A DNA stretch of 43,037 nucleotides from Gammaproteobacteria bacterium (GTDB taxonomy: Bacteria; Pseudomonadota; Gammaproteobacteria; UBA1113), in contig JAJNBM010000005.1 in assembly GCA_021156165.1 (NCBI GenBank), forward strand, positions 1 to 43,037, read 5' to 3'. Positions within the stretch are counted from its first letter, which is position 1. Every line of letters starts with the position of its first letter. This document shows, piece by piece, positions 27,429 through 37,414 of the stretch. The position numbers and the translations under genes are program-made. Below the pieces are notes generated by a model that was not told where the DNA came from, did not search any database, and saw only the letters and a list, made by a program, of their open reading frames with translations.

Positions 27429-27523
27429 TATTTATCCTCCATAAATATTTATACACTAATTTGCATCCGACAGCCTAATAGGTATATAAATTACCGTATC
27501 GTTCACTACATTACCGAGCAATA

Positions 27524-28813
27524 ATGAAAAACTCTCCCAGCGAACTGCAAACTACACTCAAAGAACTATCCGATCGGCTTGTTTTCTTGCAAAAACCCAT
27601 CCGCATACTCAATGCGATAAAATGGGATGACCATATTAAAGAAGATTTTTTAAATCATAAAGGTAAAAAATTACCTGCCGTTACCAAAGACTATTATGCT
27701 AACCTCCCCTTAAACTTTGAAGCGCGCGATCTGCGCGATAATCTTATAGGGCTAGAGCATCAAATCCATAAAAAATTAGGTCAATTTAACCCTATAGGTA
27801 TGATAATGACACGTATGTGTCAGGAATATCGTACTACCATTGACATGCTGGTGCATCGCGGCCAACATCAATTTACGGAGTTAAGTCAGGAATTATATGG
27901 CAGCGTGAGCGATGTCTTTTATGTAAACGGTCCCTCGCTAAAAGATTTGGCGGATAATCTTTCGCTCACACTCAAACAATTAGGGCAAAGCTGGGCGGGT
28001 GATAAAGACGACAAACGGTATACCAGCAAAGAAGCGGTGCAAATTTTATCGCACCGCTTAGGTCGGTATTTTACCGATCCGCATGAAAAAATTACCGTCA
28101 AAAGCGACGATGGCATTGTTGCCGATGCTGCTGCGGGCGCGGAAGTATTAAAATTACGTAAAGATGCGCTGTTTAGCGAGCGTGATTTAAAGATTTTAGA
28201 AGTGCATGAAGGCTGGGTGCATGTAGGCACAACCTTAAACGGTAAAAACCAACCCTATTGTACTTTTTTAAGCAAGGGCACGCCCTCTACTACCCTATTT
28301 CAAGAAGGTTTAGCCATCCTCATAGAAATGTTCAGCTTTGTTTCCAGCCCACAGCGCATACAGCGTTTGATCGATCGCATTCACGCCGTGCACATGGCAG
28401 AAAATGGTGCCAATTTTATAGAGGTATTCCATTTTTACTTAGGAAAAGATCCGGATATGGAAAATGCTTATAGACACACGGTCCGTATCTTTCGTGGCAG
28501 TTTACCCAATTTAGGGCCTTTTACTAAGGATATAGTCTACAGCAAAGGCTTTGTACTTATTTTTAATTATATTCGCTTGGCTATCGCCGAAGGAAAATTA
28601 GATCAGATCCCCTTACTCTTCTTGGGCAAAGTACATTTAGAAGATTTGCGCGTTTACGCTAATTTAATTGAAGAAGGTACCATCGTTGCGCCTAAGTATT
28701 TACCCGTGTATTTTAAAGACATAGCGGCATTGAGCTCGTGGATGGCCTATTCGTTATTCCTGAGTACCTTGTCGTTGGAACCCTTGTTTCATGATTACAG
28801 GAGTATTTTGTGA
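27524..28813 (+). CDS. DUF1704 (QEGLA-motif) putative zinc carboxypeptidase
   Basis: 429 aa. It has HEGWVH (HExxxH, His228-Glu229...His233) and FQEGLAILIEM (260-264 QEGLA), the two hallmarks of DUF1704, annotated in bacteria as 'flavohemoglobin expression-modulating QEGLA motif protein'. The same family includes the eukaryotic MATCAP tubulin carboxypeptidases, in which the HExxxH is the zinc site. A metallo-carboxypeptidase activity is therefore likely, with unknown substrate. No signal peptide or membrane segment. A weak ribosome site GAGC is upstream. No flavohaemoglobin gene is adjacent. Confidence 0.82.
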   Translation: MKNSPSELQTTLKELSDRLVFLQKPIRILNAIKWDDHIKEDFLNHKGKKLPAVTKDYYANLPLNFEARDLRDNLIGLEHQIHKKLGQFNPIGMIMTRMCQEYRTTIDMLVHRGQHQFTELSQELYGSVSDVFYVNGPSLKDLADNLSLTLKQLGQSWAGDKDDKRYTSKEAVQILSHRLGRYFTDPHEKITVKSDDGIVADAAAGAEVLKLRKDALFSERDLKILEVHEGWVHVGTTLNGKNQPYCTFLSKGTPSTTLFQEGLAILIEMFSFVSSPQRIQRLIDRIHAVHMAENGANFIEVFHFYLGKDPDMENAYRHTVRIFRGSLPNLGPFTKDIVYSKGFVLIFNYIRLAIAEGKLDQIPLLFLGKVHLEDLRVYANLIEEGTIVAPKYLPVYFKDIAALSSWMAYSLFLSTLSLEPLFHDYRSIL

Positions 28814-28844
28814 TGTCATTTGCCCTTTATCTGTTCACTTGCAC

Positions 28845-28869
28845 TTGACACATTCTTTAATTCTTGACA
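28845..28869 (+). promoter_or_regulatory. Repeated TTGACA boxes before the RND operon
   Basis: TTGACA occurs at 28845-28850 and 28864-28869, both inside CTTGACA. CATAAT follows at 28871-28876, 20 nt after the first box. The first could be a -35 element with a long spacer; the pair could also be a direct-repeat operator. Confidence 0.35.
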
Positions 28870-28918
28870 GCATAATGCACTCTCAAAGCGCATGCGTACC
28901 GATTAAGGGAAAGAAAGA

Positions 28919-30019
28919 ATGACTGTTCCAAAAATAAGCAAACGTGCTATTAAGATCACTGTAGTTGTTATTGTAGTCTTAGTCGTCATTATGATAGTCA
29001 AAAAAATAATATCTCCCAGTACGGCTGCCCCTACTGCTGCTGGAGCTATAGTCAATGCCGTTACCGCCAAAGAAGCCTCTTGGCATGTACAGATCCAATC
29101 TACGGGTACTATCAATACTTTTAAGGGCGCCATGTTAAAAGCGCAGGTATCCGGGCCCGTCACGGCCATTTATTTTGAGTCCGGCACTATGGTAAAAGCC
29201 GGGGATAAGCTGATTCAAATCTATCCGGATATCGTCGCCGCGCAATTGGAAAAAAATAAAGCTATATTACAGTTGAAGTTACTCACCTACCAGCGCTACG
29301 CCAATTTGTATAAAAAAAATGTAGTATCACAGCAAGACTTAGATACGGCTTATTCCAATTGGCAGCAAAGTATTGCTGATGTGCAAGACTCTGAAGCTAC
29401 CTTACGTCAATACAATGTCACTGCCCCCTTCGATGGTATGGTAGGCTTAAGGCAAGTGAGTGTAGGCGAATATTTGAATGTGGGATCCGAAATTGTCGAT
29501 TTAGAACAAGTTGATCCCATACGCGTTGATTTTAGCGTCCCCGATATTTATGTAGATGAAATTGCCGTAGGCCAAAAAGTTTCTATCGTATCCAGTGCCG
29601 ATCAAACCAAGTCTTACGATGGCCAGGTTACCGCTATTAACTCAGCAGTAGATCCCACTACCCGCAGCATCGCTTTATGGGGATCGGTACCCAATGCCTC
29701 CCATACATTATTGCCGGGGAGTTATGCCGTGGTAACCTTGTACAGTTTAAAAACCCACCCCGTGGTCACTATTCCACAGACAGCCTTAAGCTACGACAGC
29801 TCCGGTGGTGCCGTCTATAAAATCGTGGATGGCATAGCCAGAAAAACCAATGTCACTATAGGCATGCGCCAAGGGAATGAGGTTTCTATTGCCTCGGGCT
29901 TGGCTGCAGGCGACGTAGTAGTTTCGGATGGCATTATTAAAATTCAATACGATGGCCAACCCGTACAAATCGCCGCTTTAGATGGCAAAACAGTCGCTGC
30001 TTCTGCAGAAAAAAAATAG
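28919..30019 (+). CDS. RND efflux periplasmic adaptor (membrane fusion protein)
   Basis: 366 aa. N-terminal membrane anchor ITVVVIVVLVVIMIV (about 13-27), lipoyl half-motifs (LKAQVSGPVTAIYFESGTMV, KAGDKLIQI), a short helical hairpin (QRYANLYKKNVVSQQDLDTA), then APFDGMVGLRQVSVGEYLN and the beta-barrel domain ending GDVVVSDGIIKI. This is an HlyD/AcrA-type adaptor linking pump to outer-membrane channel. AAGGGA lies just upstream of the ATG. It is followed at 18 nt by the pump gene. No outer-membrane factor gene is in the window, so a TolC encoded elsewhere is expected. Substrates unknown. Confidence 0.92.
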   Translation: MTVPKISKRAIKITVVVIVVLVVIMIVKKIISPSTAAPTAAGAIVNAVTAKEASWHVQIQSTGTINTFKGAMLKAQVSGPVTAIYFESGTMVKAGDKLIQIYPDIVAAQLEKNKAILQLKLLTYQRYANLYKKNVVSQQDLDTAYSNWQQSIADVQDSEATLRQYNVTAPFDGMVGLRQVSVGEYLNVGSEIVDLEQVDPIRVDFSVPDIYVDEIAVGQKVSIVSSADQTKSYDGQVTAINSAVDPTTRSIALWGSVPNASHTLLPGSYAVVTLYSLKTHPVVTIPQTALSYDSSGGAVYKIVDGIARKTNVTIGMRQGNEVSIASGLAAGDVVVSDGIIKIQYDGQPVQIAALDGKTVAASAEKK

Positions 30020-30037
30020 TTAGAGAGACTAAAACCT

Positions 30038-33000
30038 ATGACCAGTTTTACCGACGTTTTCATCCGCCGCCCGGTATTTGCCATGTCGGTCAGTTTGTTA
30101 TTATTGGCCATAGGTTTAGCGGCATTTTTTAAATTAACCGTGCGCCAATTTCCCAAAATGGACGCCTCGGTCATCACGGTGACCACCAGTTATCCCGGTG
30201 CCGATGCCAATTTAATGTCTAACTTCATTACCACCCCCTTAGAAAATGCGCTAACCGGTGTAGACGGTATTGATTACGTCACCTCCAGCAGTACCCAAAA
30301 CACCAGTAGTATCACCGTTTACTTTAAACTCAATTATCCTATAGACAAAGCCCTAACGGATGTTTCTAATGCCGTTGCCTCCAAAAGCAATGTGTTGCCT
30401 AAAAATGCCTTCACACCCGTAATTGGTAAGTCCGACCCCAGCGCCAGAGCCGTTTTATACTTAGGCTTTATCAGTGATACCATGACACCAGGGGCAGTGA
30501 ATGATTACTTACTGCGTGTGGTACAACCGCAAATAGGGGTATTAAATGGCGTGGGTCAAGTCCAAATTTATGGCGCTCGCACCTATGCTATGCGCATCAA
30601 CATTGATAGCGATAAACTAACCGCCTATAACCTCACGGCGTCAGATGTGTACACCGCCTTAGCCGAACATAATTTACAATCTACCGCGGGTACTATCTAT
30701 AGCCATTATCAGGAATTCAATGTTTCAGCCAATACGGACATGCATTTCCCGGAGCAATTTGATGACATTCCCTTGAAAACTGTAAATGGCACAGTAGTGC
30801 GCATAAAAGATGTAGGCTATGCCACCTTAGGCGCATTAAATTATAACAGCTCCGCTTATTTTAATGGTAAACCCGTCACTGTCATGGGCATCTTGCCTAC
30901 CTCCGACGCCAACCCGCTCGCTGTCGCTAAACAAATTAAGGCCGTGCTTCCTGGGCTACAGAGTAAGATGCCCGCAGGCTTAAAAGTAGATATCGTTTAC
31001 GATTCTACTATTTTCATCCAAGAGTCGATCACAGAGGTAGATAAAACCATCGTTGAAGCCGTTATTTTTGTGATTTTTGTGATCTTTTTATTCTTAGGGA
31101 ATTTTCGCGCTGTGTTGATCCCTATCATCACCATTCCCTTATCCTTAATCGGTGTCTGCGTGATCATGATGGCCTTAGGCTACAGCTTAAATACGCTCAC
31201 ACTGTTGGCCTGGGTGCTGGCTATAGGCTTAGTCGTAGATGACGCCATTGTGGTCTTAGAAAATATCCATAGGCATATGGAAAATGGAATGAAACCTATT
31301 CCCGCTGCAATCGTAGGTGCAAGGGAAATTGGTTTTGCTGTTATCGCCATGACCATTACCTTAGCCGCAGTGTATGCGCCTATTGGTTTTTCCGGCGGCA
31401 TCACGGGTATTTTATTTTCTGAGTTTGCATTTACGCTTGCGGCAGCCGTTATTGTATCCGGTTTTATTGCTTTAACCCTCTCGCCGATGATGTGTTCGCG
31501 CCTTATTAAAATAGATCACGATCCCAATCATCAAAAAATCGCTCAAAAAATCGATGCTGTTTTTAGTAAAATCATGGCGCGATATCGCGCTCGTTTGCAA
31601 AAAGTCCTTACTAGAAAAAGCATTGTGATTATTTTCACCCTGCTCATGTGGTTGGCGTGTTATTTTCTCTATACGACCACACGTGAAGTTCTAGCGCCTG
31701 CAGAAGATCAGGGTGTGATGTTCACCAACTTTAATGCCCCCGCAGGCAGTAATGTCAAATATATGGAAAAATTTAGTGGTGCTATAAATGGTATCTATGA
31801 AAAACAACCCGAAGTTGAACATGTAGCGGTTATCAATGGCACTACCGGCGACAATGTGGGCGTTTCCTTTGCGCCCTTAGTCGATTGGAACAAGCGTGAC
31901 CGCTCGCAATTTGATATTATGGCAGCCGTTACTCCAGCTCTAAATACTATTCCGGGTTTACAAGTCTATGTCATTCCTTTGCCTTCTATTCCTTTGCCCG
32001 GTAGCCAAGCCACTATTTATTTCGCTATTTCTAGCCCAGACGGCATAAACACTTTATTGCCCGCCATTAATGGCTTATTGAAGGCAGTGGCCAATAATCC
32101 TGGTTTTAGACCGGGGACGCAAATAGATTTAAAGATTGACCAGCCCCAAATTAATATCACTATAGATCGCTTGAAAGGCAGCGACCTGGGCATTTCGGAA
32201 AGTGCTATAGGCAATACTTTAGCCGCTATGTTTGCTTCGCCACAAAACTTACAATTTTCTTATAACGATCGCAGTTATTATGTAGTACCGGAATTTATCA
32301 AAAATTTTAACTATGAAGCCTCTCCCGATGATTTACAAAATGTATACGTCAGAAGTGACACTACCCAACAGTTAATTCCTTTATCCAATCTTGCTAGCAT
32401 AGCAAACACAGTGCAACCGGAAAGCATCAACCATTTCCAACAAATTCCCTCAGCTACCTTACAAGCTTATTTAGTAGGCAGTTACAGTACCAGTCAAGCC
32501 ATCGGCTTTATAACGGATTATATGGATAAAAACTTTCCCAAAATTGCTTATAATTATGGTGGCCAAACACGCTACTACATTCAGTCACAAGGTGAAATGA
32601 CGCAAGTGATGTTATTCGCTCTTATCATCATTTTTTTGGTGCTGGCGGCGCAGTTTGAAAGCTTTAGAGATCCGCTGATCATCCTCATCGTCGTGCCTAT
32701 CACCATTGCTGCCGCTATTGCTGTCTTGCGCTTAGTCGGCGGTAATATGAATATTTACAGTAAGATTGGTTTAACCACTTTGATAGGCTTAATTGCCAAA
32801 CATGGTATTTTGATCGTGGAATTTGCCAATCAGTTACAAGAAAAAGGCATGTCTAAATTGGATGCAGTGGTTGAATCCGCCACCTTGCGATTAAGGCCCA
32901 TATTAATGACCACGGGCGCCATGGTATTAGGCGCCCTGCCCTTGGCCTTTGCCAGCGGCGCAGGTGCCCATTCGCGCATGCAGATTGGTATTATTATCGT

Positions 33001-33154
33001 CGCTGGTATGACCTTTGGTACCCTATGTTCATTGTTTGTCGTCCCGGCTTGGTATTTATTGTTGGCGAATACAAAAGAGGCTAATCCTGAAATGGAACGT
33101 GAAATCGAAGAAGCGATAGAGAAGATGGAACGGCTTGAGGATGATAAGAAGTAA
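30038..33154 (+). CDS. RND multidrug efflux pump, AcrB/MdtB (HAE1) type
   Basis: 1038 aa, the normal length of AcrB-type pumps. Seen: FIRRPVFAMSVSLLLLAIG as TM1, TTPLENALTGVDGIDYV and the porter domains, the proton-relay pair Asp401-Asp402 in GLVVDDAIVVLENIHRH (TM4), EFAFTLAAAVIVSGFIALTL, and the C-terminal TM set with IGLIAKHGILIVEFAN and LRPILMTTGAMVLGALPLA. It forms an inner-membrane trimer driven by protons. Co-transcribed with the adaptor 18 nt upstream. The C-terminus is acidic and charged (MEREIEEAIEKMERLEDD). Drug range cannot be read from sequence. Confidence 0.95.
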   Translation: MTSFTDVFIRRPVFAMSVSLLLLAIGLAAFFKLTVRQFPKMDASVITVTTSYPGADANLMSNFITTPLENALTGVDGIDYVTSSSTQNTSSITVYFKLNYPIDKALTDVSNAVASKSNVLPKNAFTPVIGKSDPSARAVLYLGFISDTMTPGAVNDYLLRVVQPQIGVLNGVGQVQIYGARTYAMRINIDSDKLTAYNLTASDVYTALAEHNLQSTAGTIYSHYQEFNVSANTDMHFPEQFDDIPLKTVNGTVVRIKDVGYATLGALNYNSSAYFNGKPVTVMGILPTSDANPLAVAKQIKAVLPGLQSKMPAGLKVDIVYDSTIFIQESITEVDKTIVEAVIFVIFVIFLFLGNFRAVLIPIITIPLSLIGVCVIMMALGYSLNTLTLLAWVLAIGLVVDDAIVVLENIHRHMENGMKPIPAAIVGAREIGFAVIAMTITLAAVYAPIGFSGGITGILFSEFAFTLAAAVIVSGFIALTLSPMMCSRLIKIDHDPNHQKIAQKIDAVFSKIMARYRARLQKVLTRKSIVIIFTLLMWLACYFLYTTTREVLAPAEDQGVMFTNFNAPAGSNVKYMEKFSGAINGIYEKQPEVEHVAVINGTTGDNVGVSFAPLVDWNKRDRSQFDIMAAVTPALNTIPGLQVYVIPLPSIPLPGSQATIYFAISSPDGINTLLPAINGLLKAVANNPGFRPGTQIDLKIDQPQINITIDRLKGSDLGISESAIGNTLAAMFASPQNLQFSYNDRSYYVVPEFIKNFNYEASPDDLQNVYVRSDTTQQLIPLSNLASIANTVQPESINHFQQIPSATLQAYLVGSYSTSQAIGFITDYMDKNFPKIAYNYGGQTRYYIQSQGEMTQVMLFALIIIFLVLAAQFESFRDPLIILIVVPITIAAAIAVLRLVGGNMNIYSKIGLTTLIGLIAKHGILIVEFANQLQEKGMSKLDAVVESATLRLRPILMTTGAMVLGALPLAFASGAGAHSRMQIGIIIVAGMTFGTLCSLFVVPAWYLLLANTKEANPEMEREIEEAIEKMERLEDDKK

Positions 33155-33205
33155 TAAAGAAGGCCGTGTTTGTTTGTCCTCAAATATTTTGAATAGCAGA
33201 GTGCT

Positions 33206-33278
33206 GTCATTGCGAGGTGACCGTTTCAGAGAAAGGTATGCGAAAAAGCAGGGCGAGCAACGGTCTCCTCGCAATGAC
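33206..33278. repeat. Inverted-repeat element, GTCATTGCGAG family
   Basis: GTCATTGCGAGG (33206-33217) and CCTCGCAATGAC (33267-33278) are perfect 12-bp inverted arms; TGACCGT and ACGGTCT extend the pairing. It lies between convergent RND and clpA genes. A related element is at 37415-37553. Arms of this kind are common in intracellular-bacterial genomes. Confidence 0.8.
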
Positions 33279-33356
33279 GAGTTTCGTGGAATTCAACACG
33301 CTCACAGTACAAATAGAAGCACACTTTTTTCTTGAAAAGAGCGTATAATGACGGAC

Positions 33357-35645
33357 TCAAGACCCACTCGTCACCGTTTCATCAGTAGGGAGGGCAACAG
33401 AACGCAAGTCATTCTCCACCACTTGCAAACGCACTGTACCACCCTGTACTAATGTACCAAATAGCATTTCGTCTGCCAGAGGCTTTTTGATCTTTTCTTG
33501 GATAAGGCGTGCCATGGGACGCGCACCCATTTTTTCATCGTAGCCATGAGTTGCCAACCATTGTTTAGCTTCATCATCCACTTTTAATTTAATCTTATGT
33601 TCTTCTAGCTGCACTTCCAATTCCATTAAAAATTTATTGACGACACTTTCCACGATTACCTTATCCAAGGGTTTAAATTGCACAATGGCATCAAGGCGGT
33701 TTCTAAACTCTGGCGTAAACATACGTTTAATAGTTGCTAAAGCATCGCTGTGTAGCTCTTGTTCGGCAAATCCTACGGAGTTTCTAGCCAAATCTTCAGC
33801 GCCAGCGTTGGTAGTCATGATTAAAATAACATTCCGAAAATTAGCCTTGCGGCCGTTGGTGTCAGTTAAAGTACCATGATCCATCACTTGCAATAATAAG
33901 TTATACACATCCGGATGTGCTTTTTCAATTTCATCCAATAACACTACGGAATAGGGATGGCGCGTTACCGCTTCGGTTAACAAGCCGCCTTCATCGTAAC
34001 CCACGTATCCTGGAGGCGCACCGATCAACCGCGATACGGTGTGTTTTTCCATATACTCTGACATATCGAAACGTATTAATTCCACACCCATCAATTGTGC
34101 CAAACGACGCGTTACCTCGGTTTTACCTACGCCCGTAGGCCCTGCCAATAAGAAACAGCCCACCGGCTTGTCAACTTCGCGTAAACCCGCACGGGATAGT
34201 TTAATGGCCGAACCCAAGGCTTCAATAGCTTCATCTTGGCCAAAAATCATCATTTTGAGATCGCGTACCAAACCACGTAGCACTTCTTTATCCGAAGTGG
34301 AAACCGTTTTAGTGGGTACATGTGCCATTTGCGCTACCACTTGTTCGATTTCAGCCGAATTAATAATACGTTTTTTACGATTATCGCCTTGTAAGGCTTG
34401 ATGAGCACCCGCTTCATCTACAATATCAATTGCTTTGTCGGGTAAAAAGCGATCTGTAATAAAGCGCGAAGACAATTCTGCAGCCGCACGCAACGCCCTT
34501 AAGGAATAACGAATGCCATGATGGAATTCAAATTTACGGCGCAACCCTTTTAATATTTGATATGTTTGCTCTACCGTCGGTTCACTAATATCCACCCGCT
34601 GAAAACGTCTAGCCAAAGCGTGGTCTTTTTCAAAAATACCGCGGTATTCTTGATAAGTCGTAGCCCCGATGCATTTTAAATTGCCCGATGTTAAGAGCGG
34701 TTTAATTAAATTAGACGCGTCCATGACGCCCCCCGATGCCGCCCCGGCACCCACAATAGTGTGGATCTCATCTATAAATAAAATAGCGCCTGGCTGCTCA
34801 TTTAACTCATGTATCAATTGTTTAAAGCGTTTTTCGAAGTCACCGCGATATTTCGTCCCCGCTAGTAGATTACCTAAGTCTAAGGCATACACGGTGCAAT
34901 GACTGATAATGGCCGGAACTTTATTTTCCACAATCAATTTAGCCAGACCTTCAGCAATCGCTGTTTTCCCCACACCGGCTTCACCTACCAATAAAGGATT
35001 GTTTTTACGTCTACGGCATAAAGCTTGTATAGTCAAAGCAATTTCTTCTTCGCGACCGACTAGCGGATCAATCTTCCCCGTCATCGCCAATACATTTAAG
35101 TTTGTGGTATAAGTTTCTAATGCCGTTTGCCCGCCCGAAGAACTGCTTTCCTCTTCACCCATAGGGGCATGCATATTGTCTGATTTAAACGGCGAGGATA
35201 ATTCTTGTGACTTAGTGGCGGTACCTTGACTCAGATAATTCACGATATCTAAGCGGTTAACTTGTGATTTTTTTAAGATGTCTACCGCTTCACTGTCTGG
35301 TTCGCTAAATATAGCGGCCAAAACATTCGCGCCATCCACTTCGCCGCGTCCTCCGGATTGACCCACGTGGAAAAGCGCCCGTTGCAAGACCCGTTTAAAG
35401 CCCAAAGTCGTTTGTATTTCTTGTTTATCGTCCATTGGAGAATGGCTCGGTATTTTTTCCAAAGCTTCGGACAATTGAAAGTAAATTTGATCCACATCGG
35501 CACCACAGGCCAAAAGCGCATCCAATGCCGAGACATTTTTTAGTAACGAGAACAATAGATGCTCTACGGTAATATATTCATGCGAGCGATCTCTTGCTTC
35601 TTTAAAAGCTTGATTGAGCGTAAGCTCTAATTCTCGATTCAACAC
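33357..35645 (-). CDS. clpA: ATP-dependent Clp protease ATPase subunit ClpA
   Basis: AAA+ unfoldase that feeds ClpP. The 762 aa are the normal size. N-domain VLNRELELTLNQAFKEARDR with EYITVEHLLFSLL; first Walker A GEAGVGKT (221-228), Walker B ILFIDEIHT; second Walker A GPTGVGKT (about 502-509), VVLLDEIEKAHPDV; and FTPEFRNRLDAIVQF. The ClpP-binding loop, IGL in E. coli, reads VGF (ARNSVGFAEQ). The start is a GTG at 35645, as GGAGG lies 8 nt upstream and the protein then aligns with E. coli MLNQELELSL; the first GTG at 35663 lies before the ribosome site. No clpS gene precedes it. Confidence 0.94.
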   Translation of the reverse strand: MLNRELELTLNQAFKEARDRSHEYITVEHLLFSLLKNVSALDALLACGADVDQIYFQLSEALEKIPSHSPMDDKQEIQTTLGFKRVLQRALFHVGQSGGRGEVDGANVLAAIFSEPDSEAVDILKKSQVNRLDIVNYLSQGTATKSQELSSPFKSDNMHAPMGEEESSSSGGQTALETYTTNLNVLAMTGKIDPLVGREEEIALTIQALCRRRKNNPLLVGEAGVGKTAIAEGLAKLIVENKVPAIISHCTVYALDLGNLLAGTKYRGDFEKRFKQLIHELNEQPGAILFIDEIHTIVGAGAASGGVMDASNLIKPLLTSGNLKCIGATTYQEYRGIFEKDHALARRFQRVDISEPTVEQTYQILKGLRRKFEFHHGIRYSLRALRAAAELSSRFITDRFLPDKAIDIVDEAGAHQALQGDNRKKRIINSAEIEQVVAQMAHVPTKTVSTSDKEVLRGLVRDLKMMIFGQDEAIEALGSAIKLSRAGLREVDKPVGCFLLAGPTGVGKTEVTRRLAQLMGVELIRFDMSEYMEKHTVSRLIGAPPGYVGYDEGGLLTEAVTRHPYSVVLLDEIEKAHPDVYNLLLQVMDHGTLTDTNGRKANFRNVILIMTTNAGAEDLARNSVGFAEQELHSDALATIKRMFTPEFRNRLDAIVQFKPLDKVIVESVVNKFLMELEVQLEEHKIKLKVDDEAKQWLATHGYDEKMGARPMARLIQEKIKKPLADEMLFGTLVQGGTVRLQVVENDLRSVALPTDETVTSGS

Positions 35646-35773
35646 GGTTATTTCCTCCAACACATGCGGCGTTCGCCAAAACGCCTTTATCTCACTTCCC
35701 CTATTTATAACCTTAGCTTAAAAATACAAATATGCGTAATTTCAGGCGATAAAAGCATAAAATTGAGTGCATT

Positions 35774-35896
35774 TTGTACATAATAAGTGCGTTTATACTC
35801 GCAGCAGTGGGTTTTTTAGGTCCACCTCTAGCCCTAGCACAAAAAGAGTGTGTAGAGTATATCATGAGAACATTTTTATTTCTTGCAACAAATTAG
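35774..35896 (+). pseudogene. Possible truncated secreted-protein start
   Basis: From a TTG at 35774 the frame reads a signal-peptide-like SAFILAAVGFLGPPLALAQ, then KECVEYIMRTF, and stops after 40 codons. The stop TAG is the first three bases of the inverted-repeat element at 35894. No ribosome site is seen. This could be the 5' end of a gene cut by the element, but it is too short to prove. Confidence 0.3.
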
Positions 35897-36053
35897 GGCC
35901 TGTAGCCCGTGGGTTTGTCGAAGCGAAAAAAAGAATACAGCCAGGCAAAATATTAGCAAATTTGAGAAGAATATCGGGCAATATTTGACAAAAATTGGCT
36001 AATATTGGGGCCTCTTCATTTGGCAGCCGATAAACCCATAACTACAGGCCCTA
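35894..36053. mobile_element. MITE-like long inverted repeat between clpA and icd
   Basis: Terminal TAGGGCCTGTAG (35894-35905) and CTACAGGCCCTA (36042-36053) are perfect 12-bp inverted arms. Further blocks also pair, for example GGGTTTGTCG with CGATAAACCC and AATATTAGC with GCTAATATT, so the 160 bp form an imperfect palindrome. It encodes nothing. Its last three bases are the icd stop codon. The inner GGTTTATCGGCTGC recurs at 39119. It could be a non-autonomous element or a large REP-like repeat; no target duplication was proven. Confidence 0.6.
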
Positions 36054-37307
36054 CATATATTCGTTGATGATATCTCCAAATGCCGAGCTGGAAACGAGCG
36101 TTGCCCCGTCTAGCAAGCGCGCAAAATCATAGGTAACCTGCTTGCTGCTAATAGCCCCTTCCATACCCTTAATAATCAGGTCGGCTGCCTTATCCCAACC
36201 TAAATGGCGCAACATCATTTCTGCGGATAAAATTAGCGAGCCTGGATTGACCTTATTTTGCCCAGCGTATTTAGGTGCTGTACCATGAGTGGCCTCAAAA
36301 ATAGCTGTTTCTGCGCCTATATTAGCGCCTGGAGCGATGCCTATACCACCTACTTGGGCTGCCAGCGCGTCAGAGACATAATCGCCATTGAGATTTAAGG
36401 TAGCGATAACGCTATACTCTTCCGGTCTTAACAAAATCTGTTGTAAAAAGGCATCTGCAATTACATCTTTGATTACTATGGTTTTTCCCGTTTTGGGGTT
36501 TTTGATTGCTTGCCAGGGGCCAGAGTCTATTATTTTAGAATTAAATTCTGAATGCGCCAAAGAGTATCCCCAATCGCGGAAGCCACCTTCGGTATATTTC
36601 ATGATATTGCCTTTGTGTACTAAGGTTACAGAAGGCTTATCGTGATCTATGGCGTATTGTATGGCCTGGCGCACTAGGCGCTCTGTACCCTCTTTAGACA
36701 CAGGTTTAATGCCAATGCCACACATCTTAGGAAAGCGAATTTTTTTCACATGCATTTCATTCTGTAAAAAAGCAATCACTTTATCCGCTTCGGGACTGCC
36801 ACCTTGCCATTCGATACCCGCATAAATGTCTTCTGAATTTTCTCTGAAAATAACCATGTCCACTTTCCATGGTTCTTTAACCGGACTGGGTGTACCCGTA
36901 AAATAACGCACAGGTCTTAAACAAACGTACAAATCCAGCTCTTGTCGTAAAGCTACATTCAGTGAACGTATGCCGCCACCGACAGGCGTACTCAACGGTC
37001 CCTTAATGGCAACCTTAAAATCGCGTATGGCCTGCAAGGTTTCCTGGGGTAAATATTGGTTAGCACCATAGACTTTAACTGCTTTGTCGCCAGCATAAAT
37101 TTCCATCCAGGCAATGGCCTTATCGCTGCCATAGGCTTTTTTGACGGCATGATCTACCACGTGACGCATCACCGGCGTAATATCCGCCCCTATGCCGTCG
37201 CCTTCGATAAAAGGAATAATAGGGTTATTGGGTACCACGCAATGGCCTTTGGCATCGTGGGTGATCTTTTGACCATTCGCAGGCACCGTGATGGAATGAT
37301 AGGACAT
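36051..37307 (-). CDS. icd: Isocitrate dehydrogenase (NADP+)
   Basis: TCA-cycle enzyme oxidising isocitrate to 2-oxoglutarate. 418 aa, close to E. coli Icd (416). Seen: [36 protein letters not shown] with the substrate-binding Ser that AceK phosphorylates in E. coli, [46 protein letters not shown] and [17 protein letters not shown], whose Lys-Tyr pair selects NADP. The start is the ATG at 37307 with AAGGGG 7 nt upstream; the frame extends 12 codons further without a ribosome site. The stop TAG coincides with the arm of the inverted-repeat element. Confidence 0.95.
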   Translation of the reverse strand: MSYHSITVPANGQKITHDAKGHCVVPNNPIIPFIEGDGIGADITPVMRHVVDHAVKKAYGSDKAIAWMEIYAGDKAVKVYGANQYLPQETLQAIRDFKVAIKGPLSTPVGGGIRSLNVALRQELDLYVCLRPVRYFTGTPSPVKEPWKVDMVIFRENSEDIYAGIEWQGGSPEADKVIAFLQNEMHVKKIRFPKMCGIGIKPVSKEGTERLVRQAIQYAIDHDKPSVTLVHKGNIMKYTEGGFRDWGYSLAHSEFNSKIIDSGPWQAIKNPKTGKTIVIKDVIADAFLQQILLRPEEYSVIATLNLNGDYVSDALAAQVGGIGIAPGANIGAETAIFEATHGTAPKYAGQNKVNPGSLILSAEMMLRHLGWDKAADLIIKGMEGAISSKQVTYDFARLLDGATLVSSSAFGDIINEYM

Positions 37308-37414
37308 ACAAAACCCCTTACTCTGTAAAATGATATGGGGCATATTGTATCCTATGACGCTAAGATAAGAAATAGGGCGAAATGATTTATCCCCTATACT
37401 AGGAACTGGGATTA

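Noticed and set aside
33135..33335. 66-aa plus-strand frame after the RND pump
   Set aside because: It lies mostly inside the GTCATTGCGAG inverted repeat and overlaps the end of the pump gene.
35767..35988. 73-aa plus-strand frame over the element near icd
   Set aside because: It crosses the arm of the inverted repeat, has no ribosome site and an unnatural composition.
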